This document shows positions 1 to 7,639 of a DNA stretch of 64,000 nt, piece by piece. This stretch comes from Syntrophomonas sp. DTU019 (GTDB lineage: Bacteria > Bacillota > Syntrophomonadia > Syntrophomonadales > Syntrophomonadaceae). The first letter of the stretch is position 1, and each line of letters opens with the position of its first letter. The stretch covers positions 558,001 to 622,000 of the forward strand of contig CAJYDM010000002.1 of the NCBI GenBank assembly GCA_913757435.1. The letters run 5' to 3'. Made by a program: the position numbers and the translations under genes. The notes beneath the pieces are model-generated. The model had not been told where the DNA came from. It worked only from the letters and a program-made list of their open reading frames with translations, and ran no database searches.

Positions 1-693
1 AGTATCAAACCGGCTTACTGTGCGGAAACCCAACGCTTCAGAGTCGGTCTTTTTGTGCGTGATGGAGTGGTGGGTGTCGGTACTATGACTTTCTGGGACC
101 CGGAAACTAAACAGTACGCGGCCCTGGGGCATGTAATCATGGACGCCGATACCAAGCAAGGTATTGACGTATTGAAAGGGCGCATCGTGTCGGCTTCCAT
201 ACAGACTATCAAACCCGGCAAGCCGGGGCGCCCAGGCGAAAAAATCGGAGTTTTCCAGGGGGAAAGCACTTTGCAGGGCACAATCTCCAAGAACAGCGAA
301 GCTGGTATATTCGGCGTTACTGAAGACAATGTTCAGAATCCCTCCCTGGCTCATAATATGGAAATCGGATACGCTCATCAGGTCCATACCGGTCCGGCCC
401 ATATTTATACGGTTGTCAATGGCACCAGTATTGAAGAGTTTGAAGTGACTATAGAAAAGGTATACCCGGAACGTAAAAATGGCAAAGGTATGATCGTGAG
501 GATTGATGATCCCCGCTTACTGAGCATAACCGGGGGTATCGTACAGGGGATGAGCGGCAGTCCTATCATACAGGACGGCAGGCTGATCGGTGCTGTAACT
601 CATGTTTTCCTCAATGATCCACAACGCGGCTATGGGATATTCATGGACAGCATTTTGTCAGAGATGCCTGAAATCTTGCAGAAATCTGCATAG
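1..693 (+). CDS. spoIVB: SpoIVB-type S55 serine peptidase, 5' truncated by window edge
   Basis: Open from the first base, with 230 residues visible; the N-terminus (membrane anchor and PDZ domain) lies outside the window. SpoIVB is secreted from the forespore and starts the signalling that activates pro-sigma-K. The peptidase core is visible: ALGHVI supplies the catalytic histidine and GMSGSPII the catalytic serine, followed by DGRLIGAVTHVFLNDP, typical of the S55 family. Spo0A follows 317 bp downstream, the same spoIVB-spo0A order as in Bacillus and Clostridia, which supports the call. Confidence 0.95.
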   Translation, partial: SIKPAYCAETQRFRVGLFVRDGVVGVGTMTFWDPETKQYAALGHVIMDADTKQGIDVLKGRIVSASIQTIKPGKPGRPGEKIGVFQGESTLQGTISKNSEAGIFGVTEDNVQNPSLAHNMEIGYAHQVHTGPAHIYTVVNGTSIEEFEVTIEKVYPERKNGKGMIVRIDDPRLLSITGGIVQGMSGSPIIQDGRLIGAVTHVFLNDPQRGYGIFMDSILSEMPEILQKSA

Positions 694-1010
694 GCGCATA
701 AAATAATAAGTTCCAGCTGAAAATCGAGTAACCGCATTCCTGACCTCTGCAGGTCAGATCATGTCGTATACTCGCTTGAGTAATATCTGCCCTTGCATGT
801 TTCGACATTCCAATTCCACCCAGGATGCCGCTGCTATTCGGTTAATCAGATGAAAGCTTGAATTATCCCGCTTTGACCGATAAGGGATTACTGTATGATT
901 TTGGGATTGCCTGAGAGATTTTCGGGTAATTTAGGTTATTTAAAAAGGAGGAAATACTTGGGTTATAGTCGAAAACGGTTCTAGAATGAGTCGGGAATAG
1001 GGAGGGGTTT
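694..1010. other. spoIVB-spo0A intergenic region with candidate 0A box and sigma-H-like promoter
   Basis: 317 bp without a credible gene. TTCGACA at 801-807 is, on the reverse strand, TGTCGAA, a perfect match to the Spo0A box TGNCGAA. A sigma-H-like element lies at 947-976: GGAGGAAAT, 12 bp, GTCGAAAAC, with one mismatch in the usual GAAT core; AGTCGAA inside it is also one base short of an 0A box. In B. subtilis the sporulation promoter of spo0A is sigma-H dependent and Spo0A-controlled. An 8-codon frame beginning TTG at 958 behind AAGGAGG is probably chance. Confidence 0.4.
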
Positions 1011-1820
1011 GTGAACATGTTTTTTGACAACGACAAAATCAAAGTTTTGATTGCCGATGACAACCGTGAATTCTGTGGAATACTCAGGGATTATTTTACC
1101 AATGATCCTGATTTTGAATTAGTAGATGTATGCACCAATGGCATGGAAGCGCTGAATGTCCTTCAAAAGCAGGAGGTTCAGGTTCTGATACTTGACCTTA
1201 TTATGCCTTATATGGACGGGATAGGAGTGCTGGAAAAGATCAATACCGTAAACCTGGAGACCAGGCCGAAAATAATAGTATTGACAGCTTTCGGCCAGGA
1301 AAACGTCACTCAAAAGGCTGTGCAGCTCGGGGTGGATTATTACATATTGAAGCCATTCAATCTCGAGGTATTAGGGGATCGGGTCAGACAGGTGGTCCGG
1401 GATATCAAACCGCGTGAGGATAGTCGGGGTGGTGTGACCGCACTGACGATCAACCACGGCGGCGCCAAGAACCTGGAAGTTGAGGTCACCAAGGTGATAC
1501 ATGAGATAGGTGTGCCTGCACATGTGAAGGGCTATCAGTATCTGCGTGATGCTATCATGCTGGTGGTTGAAGAAATCAACTACCTAGGTGCGGTGACCAA
1601 AGAACTGTACCCCGCTATCGCACAAAAATATGACACCACCCCCAGCCGGGTGGAGAGGGCCATCAGGCATGCCATCGAGCTGGCCTGGGATCGTGGTGAT
1701 GTGGACAAGATAAACAAAGTATTCGGTTACACCATCAGCGGAGAAAAAGGTAAACCCACCAATTCAGAATTCATTGCCATTATCGCTGATCGGCTGCGTC
1801 TGGAAAACAAAGTGAGCTGA
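1011..1820 (+). CDS. spo0A: Stage 0 sporulation response regulator Spo0A
   Basis: Master transcription regulator of sporulation entry, 269 aa. GTG start behind GGGAGGGG. The receiver domain (about residues 9-130) has the acidic pair DD at 16-17, the phosphoacceptor Asp62 in LDLIMP, the conserved Thr in VLTAFG and Lys in YILKPF. The C-terminal DNA-binding domain (about 150-260) carries the Spo0A-specific segment with [12 protein letters not shown] and [15 protein letters not shown], which forms the recognition helix. Monocistronic by context: a 300-bp regulatory region precedes it and a hairpin-rich gap follows. Length matches the family. Confidence 0.98.
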   Translation: MNMFFDNDKIKVLIADDNREFCGILRDYFTNDPDFELVDVCTNGMEALNVLQKQEVQVLILDLIMPYMDGIGVLEKINTVNLETRPKIIVLTAFGQENVTQKAVQLGVDYYILKPFNLEVLGDRVRQVVRDIKPREDSRGGVTALTINHGGAKNLEVEVTKVIHEIGVPAHVKGYQYLRDAIMLVVEEINYLGAVTKELYPAIAQKYDTTPSRVERAIRHAIELAWDRGDVDKINKVFGYTISGEKGKPTNSEFIAIIADRLRLENKVS

Positions 1821-2151
1821 TTAGAAGTTACCAACACAGCAAATATGGGGACGGGCCTTTTTGTCACTTGAAGGTAACATAAAGGGCCGTCCCCAGTTGT
1901 CTCGACACAAGGAGCGGCTGGGACAAGGGACACAAGGGGAGTTTTCCTATACAAGAGGACAACTCCCCTTGTGTCCTTTGTGTCTTAGCGGTTTAATTCC
2001 TATCGTGAGACAGGGATGATATACTGGACAAGGAAGATTATGGCGCATTTAAGATATACATTAGGGCAAATTATAAGCGGAAATTGCCCGAATATGGGTT
2101 AAGACGATAGCTCCCCAGGCGGGCTGTTAAGAAAACAAGGGAGATAGTGTT
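1821..2151. repeat. Hairpin-rich intergenic region with two inverted repeats
   Basis: 331 bp without a gene. The first inverted repeat, 1847-1894, starts GGGGACGG and ends CCGTCCCC; the arms are about 14 bp with one mismatch. The second is stronger: GGACACAAGGGGAGTT at 1928-1943 is perfectly complementary to 1961-1976, a 16-bp stem with a 17-nt loop. Neither has a good T tract, so they look like REP/BIME-type palindromes more than a simple spo0A terminator. GGGGACGG recurs at 39741 and 40841 in the window. The peptidase gene's RBS (AAGGGAGA) closes the gap. Confidence 0.6.
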
Positions 2152-3291
2152 ATGGTGAATAAAGATCGATTGATTAAAGGCTTTTGTAATATGGTCAGTA
2201 TCGCTTCAGTATCGGGACGTGAAGCGGCCATGCGCGATTGGTTGATTAAAGAGCTGGGCAGGCGCGGTTATCGCGCTGATGAAGATGGTTCCGCAGCCAT
2301 AGTGGGTGGGGATTCCGGAAACCTTTTGGTGCATGTGCCCGCAAAGGCTCCCGGTAAAAAACTGTTGTTTTCCGCCCATATGGACACGGTAGAGCCGGGT
2401 GAGGGCATTGACCCGGTGGTTGACGGAGGCATTATCCGCAGCCGGGGGCAAACCATACTGGGAGCTGATGACAAAGCAGCTATAGCGGCCCTATTGGAAG
2501 CCCTGGATGTAATTGCCGAAAATCAAAGGCTTCATGCTGACCTGGAAATCCTGTTTACGGTGGGTGAAGAGCAGGGCTTGAAGGGGGCTAAAGCTTTCGA
2601 TTTCAGCCTTTTACAAGCGGAGATGGGATACGTTTTGGATGCTGGTGGGGAGCCGGGCTCGATAGTAATACAATCCCCCTGTCAAAATGAAATTGAGTAT
2701 GAGGTTTTGGGGAGGGCCGCCCATGCCGGCATTAATCCCGAAGCAGGCATCAATTCCATCCATCTGGCAGCCCAAGCCCTGGCAGCCATGCCCTGTGGTA
2801 GAATAGACGCTGAGACCACCTGTAATTTTGGTGTTATTCAAGGGGGCCAAGCCCGTAATATAGTGGCAGAATACTGCCGTGTGGGCGGAGAAGCCCGCAG
2901 CCTGTCACGCTCCAAGCTGGATAAACTGACCGCCAGTTTGACTCAGACTTTTTGTGCGCAAGTCGAAAAGTTGGGCGGCCAGGCTAAGACCACAACCAGG
3001 CTGCTATATCCTGAAATATCGCTGCAACCAGGGGACGAGGTAGTGCGTTTGGCATCCCAAGCCGCGCGTTCGATAGGGCTTAATCCTCGCCTGATCAAAA
3101 CCGGGGGCGGCAGTGACGCCAGCATCATTCACGGTGCGGGGATACCGTGTGCCAATCTGGGGGTGGGTATGCAGAAGGTGCATAGCTGCGAAGAATATAT
3201 CCGGATTTGCGATCTGCTAGATGTGACCCGGCTGATCTTGGCCATAATCGATCAGGCCGTGGCACAACACCCGAAAAACGAATCAATGTAA
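2152..3291 (+). CDS. M20-family metallopeptidase, peptidase T-like
   Basis: 379-aa cytoplasmic zinc aminopeptidase of the M20 family, closest in pattern to the PepT-like/YqjE group. Metal and catalytic motifs appear in order: SAHMDTV (His and Asp), ILGADDKA (bridging Asp), VGEEQGLKG (general-base Glu and ligand Glu), YVLDAGGEPG (ligand Asp) and QKVHSCEE (last His). The dimerisation domain sits between the two halves. The substrate cannot be read from sequence; tripeptides are the family guess. It follows spo0A, as yqjE lies near the same sporulation genes in Bacillus. Its last 9 bp overlap the 3' end of the reverse-strand mciZ-like gene. Confidence 0.85.
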   Translation: MVNKDRLIKGFCNMVSIASVSGREAAMRDWLIKELGRRGYRADEDGSAAIVGGDSGNLLVHVPAKAPGKKLLFSAHMDTVEPGEGIDPVVDGGIIRSRGQTILGADDKAAIAALLEALDVIAENQRLHADLEILFTVGEEQGLKGAKAFDFSLLQAEMGYVLDAGGEPGSIVIQSPCQNEIEYEVLGRAAHAGINPEAGINSIHLAAQALAAMPCGRIDAETTCNFGVIQGGQARNIVAEYCRVGGEARSLSRSKLDKLTASLTQTFCAQVEKLGGQAKTTTRLLYPEISLQPGDEVVRLASQAARSIGLNPRLIKTGGGSDASIIHGAGIPCANLGVGMQKVHSCEEYIRICDLLDVTRLILAIIDQAVAQHPKNESM

Positions 3292-3408
3292 GTTAAGGCG
3301 AATATATTCCTCAAGGCGCATATCCCCTGGCATTTGTGCCAGCCAGGCCAAGACATCGCCGATTTTGCCATGCAAGGTCAGACGGTCAGATTCCAAAAAC
3401 ACGTTCAT
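3283..3408 (-). CDS. mciZ: MciZ-like inhibitor of FtsZ assembly, 41 aa
   Basis: Small reverse-strand gene encoding MNVFLESDRLTLHGKIGDVL, then a tail ending EEYIRLNLH. From memory, B. subtilis MciZ is 40 aa with the same plan: MKV start, a hydrophobic strand ending V-G-K, then an acidic/hydrophobic A-x-L helix and a final Y-x-x-x-I segment. Here LHGKIGDVLAWL and EEYI align with those parts. Known MciZ is made in the mother cell under sigma-E and caps FtsZ filaments. RBS AGAGGTGAT precedes the ATG, and a sigma-E-like promoter lies upstream (3426-3452). In Bacillus mciZ also neighbours nudF. Function is inferred; the fold needs a profile search because the protein is so short. Confidence 0.75.
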   Translation of the reverse strand: MNVFLESDRLTLHGKIGDVLAWLAQMPGDMRLEEYIRLNLH

Positions 3409-3425
3409 ACTATCACCTCTGCTGC

Positions 3426-3452
3426 AGTATATGCATGATATGGAAATGTTAT
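3426..3452 (-). promoter_or_regulatory. Sigma-E-type promoter of the mciZ-like gene
   Basis: On the reverse strand the spacing is ATA, 16 bp, CATATACT. This matches the sigma-E pattern ATA-N16-CATAnnnT exactly. The predicted start falls close to the RBS, so the leader would be very short, about 10 nt. The element lies in the 58-bp gap between the divergent mciZ and nudF starts. Confidence 0.55.
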
Positions 3453-3466
3453 ACAGGGAGGCTGTT

Positions 3467-4006
3467 ATGCATCTGGAAGAGAAAACCATAGATTCCCAAC
3501 CTATATTTAAAGGTCGCATTATTGAAGTTAAGCTTGATCGGGTACTGCTTCCCAACGGGCAGGAGAGCACCCGGGAGATAGTATTGCATGCCGGAGCAGT
3601 TGCCATCATTGCCATAGACGATGAGGATAATCTGTATTTGGTACGCCAGTATCGCAAACCGCTGGAAAGGACTCTGATAGAGGTCCCGGCCGGTACGCTG
3701 GAAGCCGGCGAAAACCCTCTGGACTGTGCCCGGCGGGAATTGGAAGAGGAAACCGGCATGAAGGCCGCACACTGGGAAAGGCTCATTTCTTATTACAGCG
3801 CCCCCGGCTTCTGCAACGAAATTTTGCACATTTTTTTGGCTACCGGATTACATGCTGGCAGCACGCACCCTGATCAGGATGAATTTGTTGAATTAGTTAC
3901 CATGCCTCTGCTGCAGGCCTATAAGGCGGTGGCCAAGGGGGAAATAGTTGATGGCAAGAGTATTATAGCCATACAGATGGTGCAGCTGAAGCGGGCGGAA
4001 CAATAG
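3467..4006 (+). CDS. nudF: ADP-ribose pyrophosphatase (Nudix)
   Basis: 179-aa Nudix hydrolase that cleaves ADP-ribose to AMP and ribose 5-phosphate. Start chosen at ATG 3467 because GGGAGG lies 6-7 bp upstream and the product begins MHLEEKTI, as family members do; a longer frame back to TTG 3365 has no RBS. The Nudix box is complete: GTLEAGENPL followed by DCARRELEEETGM fits G-x5-E-x7-REUxEExGU. The N-terminal Nudix fold contains LYLVRQYRKPL and IEVPAGTLEAGE, characteristic of the ADPRase subgroup. endoQ starts on the base after its stop codon, so the two are surely co-transcribed. Confidence 0.93.
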   Translation: MHLEEKTIDSQPIFKGRIIEVKLDRVLLPNGQESTREIVLHAGAVAIIAIDDEDNLYLVRQYRKPLERTLIEVPAGTLEAGENPLDCARRELEEETGMKAAHWERLISYYSAPGFCNEILHIFLATGLHAGSTHPDQDEFVELVTMPLLQAYKAVAKGEIVDGKSIIAIQMVQLKRAEQ

Positions 4007-5185
4007 ATGAAGCGATTTTATGCAGATCTACATATACATATCGGCTCAGCTCAAGGCCGAGCGGTTAAAATAACCGCTTCGCGGCAGCTGACGGTTTATA
4101 AAATACTCTATGAAGACGCCCCATTGAAAGGCCTGGATATCGTAGGTATAGTCGATGTCGGCAGTCCGCTGGTCAGTGCTGAGATAGAAGCGCTCTTATC
4201 AGAAGGCTTGTTACGGGAGGTCAAGGGCGGAGGATTCATGGCCGCCAATGGGGTTCTACTGGTGGCCGGGTGTGAGATTGAGACCTGTGAGGGCATCCAC
4301 ATTATCATTTATCTGCCCGATTTATCCAGCATCAATAGACTGCAACAGTACCTGCGTTCCCGGGTGACCAATATGCAGCTTTCCACCCAGGCGGCCCGCT
4401 GTACCACGCTGGACTTGATTAATCTCAATGTGCTGTTAAACGGCATTATCTGCCCGGCTCATGTATTCACCCCCCACAAAGGGATATACGGCTATTGGAC
4501 GCGCCGCTTGAGCGATGTCCTGGGAAAACAAGCCGGTCAGATCAAAGCCTTGGAACTGGGGCTCAGTGCGGATACCATTATGGCGGACTGCATCGCGGAA
4601 ACCCGTCGGTTCACTTTTTTATCCAATTCCGATGCTCATTCTTCAGTAAATATAGCCCGCGAATTCAATCTGCTGCGCATGGCTGACGCAAATTTTGAAG
4701 AGCTGCGGCTGTGCCTTGATAAGTCGTCGGGGCGTAATGTGGTCGCCAATTACGGTATGGACCCGCTGTTGGGAAAATACCACCGCACCTACTGCCGCCG
4801 CTGCCGCCGCATAACCTCTGAACCGGCTCCGGTTTACGCCTGTCCGGTGTGTGAGGCTACTGATATAGTAATGGGGGTTTTTGACCGGGTGGTGGAAATC
4901 CGCGATCAGGAGCATCCCCTACACCCGCTGGGCAGGCCTCCTTACTATTACCGGGTTCCATTGAAAGACCTGCCCGGGGTTGGTCCCCGTACTCTGGAAC
5001 GACTACACAAGGCTTTCCCTAGTGAGATACATATTTTGGAACAGGCGCCTATAGAACGAATTGCCAGTGTTGGCGGAGCAGCTCTGGCAGGTTTGATTGC
5101 CGCCATGAGGAATGGGCGCCTTAGTATTCAGACCGGAGGTGGGGGTATTTACGGCAAAGTGTTGAAAGGAGGATGCGACTATTAA
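4007..5185 (+). CDS. endoQ: Endonuclease Q-like PHP-domain DNA repair nuclease
   Basis: 392 aa. EndoQ nicks DNA 5' to deaminated bases (uracil, hypoxanthine) and abasic sites; it is known from archaea and some Firmicutes. The N-terminal PHP domain shows YADLHIHIG, a GCEIET metal site, ICPAHVFTP and SNSDAHS. A zinc finger with CRRCRR and CPVC pairs lies near residues 262-285. A C-terminal helix-hairpin-helix motif, LKDLPGVGPRTLERL, would bind DNA. Its position beside nudF, where Bacillus carries a related gene, fits. It is the second gene of a nudF-endoQ-pyrophosphatase run; the next gene's RBS lies inside its 3' end. Confidence 0.88.
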   Translation: MKRFYADLHIHIGSAQGRAVKITASRQLTVYKILYEDAPLKGLDIVGIVDVGSPLVSAEIEALLSEGLLREVKGGGFMAANGVLLVAGCEIETCEGIHIIIYLPDLSSINRLQQYLRSRVTNMQLSTQAARCTTLDLINLNVLLNGIICPAHVFTPHKGIYGYWTRRLSDVLGKQAGQIKALELGLSADTIMADCIAETRRFTFLSNSDAHSSVNIAREFNLLRMADANFEELRLCLDKSSGRNVVANYGMDPLLGKYHRTYCRRCRRITSEPAPVYACPVCEATDIVMGVFDRVVEIRDQEHPLHPLGRPPYYYRVPLKDLPGVGPRTLERLHKAFPSEIHILEQAPIERIASVGGAALAGLIAAMRNGRLSIQTGGGGIYGKVLKGGCDY

Positions 5186-6533
5186 ACCGGTATATGTGAT
5201 TGGACACAAAAACCCTGATGTAGATTCGGTAGCCGCAGCCATAGCTTATGCTCACTTTAAGAACCATAGCCAGCCGCATCGTTATGTAGCTGCGGCGGCC
5301 GGAACCCTCAACCATGAGAGCGAATATGTGCTAGAGCGACTGCAACTGGAAAGGCCATTGGAGCTGAATAGTGTGGGTACAGTAGCCGAGGATTTGTTGG
5401 ACGGAAAAAACCTCATCACCACTCGGGCAGATGCTGATCTAATGAGCCTGGGCCGGATGATGCGCCAGATGGACATCAAGACCGTACCGGTGGTGGATGA
5501 GGGCGGAAAATTCCTGGGCCTGGTCACTATCGGAGATATGGCCATGCTGTTTCTGGAGCATCTTGGCGAGGGTACCCATATCAACAATACCCCCGAGGTG
5601 CTCCGGCGTTTGCTGGCCTTAAGGGTGGGGGACATAATGAAAAGCCAGGACTTGATGTTGTTTGAAAAGGACGACAGCATTGACGAAGTAAGACGGAGCA
5701 TGTTAGGCAGCCGCTACCGCAATTACCCGGTAGTAGGCGATCAGCATCGATTTCTGGGGATGATCTCACGTTATAGCCTCCTGGCTATGCGCCGCAAGCA
5801 ATTGATACTGGTGGATCATAATGAGAGCAAACAGGCTGTGGACGGTATCGAGGAAGCGGAGATCTTGGAGATAATCGACCATCACCGGGTGGGTGATTTG
5901 CAGACCATGTCCCCCATCTATTTCTACAATCAGCCGGTAGGGTCGACCTGTACCCTGGTAGCCGAGCATTTCTTTAATGCCGGGGTGCCTCTTCCCCGGA
6001 GCCATGCCAGTCTGCTGCTGGCCGGTATTATGACCGATACTATGCTGTTTAAATCGCCCACTACACAGCCCAAGGACCGCAGCCTGGCCGCTAAGCTGGA
6101 GGACCTATGCGGACTACAGGGGCTTGAATGGGGCAAAACCATTCTGGAAAAAGGGGCCCGTTTTGATGAACAGGACGAGCTGCAGATGGTTACTTCAGAT
6201 TTGAAAGAATACCAGCAAGACAGCCTGTTGTTCGCTATCGCCCAGGTGGAGATCCTGGAACTGAACCAGCTCCATCATCGCCGCCAGGCTTTCCGTCAGG
6301 TGATGGAGGGACTATGTCAGTCCCGGGGTTATGATTTCATGTGTGTGATGGTAACTGCAATACTGGAAGAATGTACCGAATTGATTATAGCGGGGCCGCA
6401 GGCAGCCCTGTTGGAGGATGCCTATAACAGTCAGGCGGTTGAGGGAGTGATCACTTTGACCGGTGTGATGTCAAGAAAGAAACAGGTGGTCCCAGTAATA
6501 ATCCAGCATATCCGCCAGAAACATATGGTATAG
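5181..6533 (+). CDS. ppaC: CBS-domain manganese-dependent (family II) inorganic pyrophosphatase, apparent ATT start
   Basis: 450 aa with the start proposed here. DHH-family pyrophosphatase hydrolysing PPi. Motifs: GHKNPDVDS (Mn ligands), a tandem CBS pair at about residues 75-200 (adenine-nucleotide sensing in known CBS-PPases), DHNE, IIDHH, then the DHHA2 domain with GIMTDTMLFKSPT. No DRTGG domain lies between the CBS repeats. Start: AAAGGAGG at 5165-5172 sits 8 bp before ATT 5181. That start gives KPVYVIGH with the ligands at His9, Asp13 and Asp15, the numbering of B. subtilis PpaC. The only standard alternative, GTG 5196, is 23 bp from the RBS and removes the first beta strand. It overlaps endoQ by 5 bp. 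Confidence 0.9.
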   Translation: MKPVYVIGHKNPDVDSVAAAIAYAHFKNHSQPHRYVAAAAGTLNHESEYVLERLQLERPLELNSVGTVAEDLLDGKNLITTRADADLMSLGRMMRQMDIKTVPVVDEGGKFLGLVTIGDMAMLFLEHLGEGTHINNTPEVLRRLLALRVGDIMKSQDLMLFEKDDSIDEVRRSMLGSRYRNYPVVGDQHRFLGMISRYSLLAMRRKQLILVDHNESKQAVDGIEEAEILEIIDHHRVGDLQTMSPIYFYNQPVGSTCTLVAEHFFNAGVPLPRSHASLLLAGIMTDTMLFKSPTTQPKDRSLAAKLEDLCGLQGLEWGKTILEKGARFDEQDELQMVTSDLKEYQQDSLLFAIAQVEILELNQLHHRRQAFRQVMEGLCQSRGYDFMCVMVTAILEECTELIIAGPQAALLEDAYNSQAVEGVITLTGVMSRKKQVVPVIIQHIRQKHMV

Positions 6534-6558
6534 CGGCGTCCTCAAAAAACACTTGCGA

Positions 6559-6594
6559 AGGCTTGAGAATCGACATCTCAAGCCTTTTTCTTTC
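6559..6594 (+). terminator. Rho-independent terminator after ppaC
   Basis: AGGCTTGAGA (6559-6568) pairs perfectly with TCTCAAGCCT (6576-6585) over a 7-nt loop, followed by a T-rich run. It closes the nudF-endoQ-ppaC unit before spoIIM. Confidence 0.9.
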
Positions 6595-6690
6595 TGCATA
6601 AAGTTACCATGTTGAAAATAATATGTTACAGGCCGTGCTTGGCTACCGATAAATCTGTTACGCTCAATGCTGCACCAGGGAGATTAGTGC

Positions 6691-7299
6691 ATGAAATTAG
6701 GTCTGAGATTAAAAGAGCATTTTCGTGAAAATCGCATTCAATACTGCTTGGTAGCCGTGCTTTTTACGTTGGGTATTATCATGGGGGCTTTCAAAGCCGG
6801 CGATCTGGACAATTCAGTGCGTGAACGGCTCTTAGCCATGATTGACTCCTATCTGGGGGATCAGGAGGGAGTATATGGGCCCACGGTATTCATCAGCGCC
6901 ATAATAAATCAGGGGCGGTTCATACTGGCTATCTGGGCGTTGGGATTGACGGTTATCGGCATTCCCCTGATCCTGGCGGTGGTATTCATGCGTGGCTTTT
7001 CCTTGGGTTTTACCAGCGCATTCTTGTTTCAGCAGAAAGCCGGGCAGGGGGTGTTGTTGAGCCTGATCTCGCTGCTGCCTCAGAATCTCATCTATGTTCC
7101 GGTCTTATTGGTTTTGTCGGTCTTGGCTATAAATTTCTCCCTGTACGTGGTGCGAGGCCGCAACTATCACAAAGCCCCTTTGGGGGTAAGCCTGCTGGGC
7201 TACACCTCGGTGGTGGGAGTGTTGTTGGTGGTATTCATGCTGGGGGCCTTTATCGAAGCCTATCTGGTGCCCTGGCTGGTGGATGTCTTTATAAAATAA
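6691..7299 (+). CDS. spoIIM: Stage II sporulation protein M
   Basis: 202-aa polytopic membrane protein of the SpoIIM family. SpoIIM is part of the DMP complex with SpoIID and SpoIIP that drives septal peptidoglycan thinning and engulfment in the mother cell. Several hydrophobic segments are visible, with the family-typical sequence between them: FISAIINQGRFILAIWALGL, VVFMRGFSLGFTSAF and LLPQNLIYVPVLLVL. ATG start behind GGGAG. It heads a unit with the small membrane protein and xerD, the order seen in Bacillus and Clostridia. I did not find a convincing sigma-E promoter in the 150-bp gap upstream. Confidence 0.95.
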   Translation: MKLGLRLKEHFRENRIQYCLVAVLFTLGIIMGAFKAGDLDNSVRERLLAMIDSYLGDQEGVYGPTVFISAIINQGRFILAIWALGLTVIGIPLILAVVFMRGFSLGFTSAFLFQQKAGQGVLLSLISLLPQNLIYVPVLLVLSVLAINFSLYVVRGRNYHKAPLGVSLLGYTSVVGVLLVVFMLGAFIEAYLVPWLVDVFIK

Positions 7300-7313
7300 T
7301 TGGAGGTGTTCAA

Positions 7314-7574
7314 ATGGTTATTCTGGTTGGAAATTGGAAAAAGAAAGTGGCCAAGATACTCGCTGTGATCGCTTTGATCGCGGTATTCGCCGCCTCCCTG
7401 CCCCTGCTCACCGGGCTGCTCTATGATCAAGTGCCGGTGATTGGCACCTGGTTTTCGGATGAACAGCCCAGCGGAAATCCGATGCGGGTGGACAGCGCAG
7501 AAGAGAATAGCAGGTTCCAGCATTTGGTGGATCAGTTCGTTTTTAAACTGCAAGAATTTTACTATGAGGAATAA
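7314..7574 (+). CDS. Small single-pass membrane protein between spoIIM and xerD
   Basis: 86 aa. One hydrophobic segment at about residues 10-35 (AKILAVIALIAVF onward) follows a basic N-terminus. The remaining 50 residues look extracytoplasmic, ending in an amphipathic segment FQHLVDQFVFKLQEFYYEE. RBS TTGGAGGTG precedes the ATG. I do not recognise a named family. Bacillus has a small membrane protein (YqzK, DUF4227) at the same position, which may be a positional equivalent, but I see no decisive motif. Co-transcribed with spoIIM (15-bp gap). Confidence 0.7.
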   Translation: MVILVGNWKKKVAKILAVIALIAVFAASLPLLTGLLYDQVPVIGTWFSDEQPSGNPMRVDSAEENSRFQHLVDQFVFKLQEFYYEE

Positions 7575-7639
7575 AGATGCGGCAGGAAAATCTTGCCGGT
7601 ATGTCAAATAGGATAGAAAAATGAAAGATATTTTGGGCC

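Noticed and set aside
958-984. 8-codon leader frame behind AAGGAGG upstream of spo0A
   Set aside because: Falls in the candidate sigma-H promoter; too short to support.
3292-3786. Long reverse-strand frame through nudF
   Set aside because: Only its last 41 codons (the mciZ-like gene) have an RBS, promoter and family resemblance; the rest is antisense to the Nudix domain.
6595-6690. Sigma-E promoter for spoIIM
   Set aside because: The best ATA-N16 match gives AATAATAT for the -10, too far from CATAnnnT.
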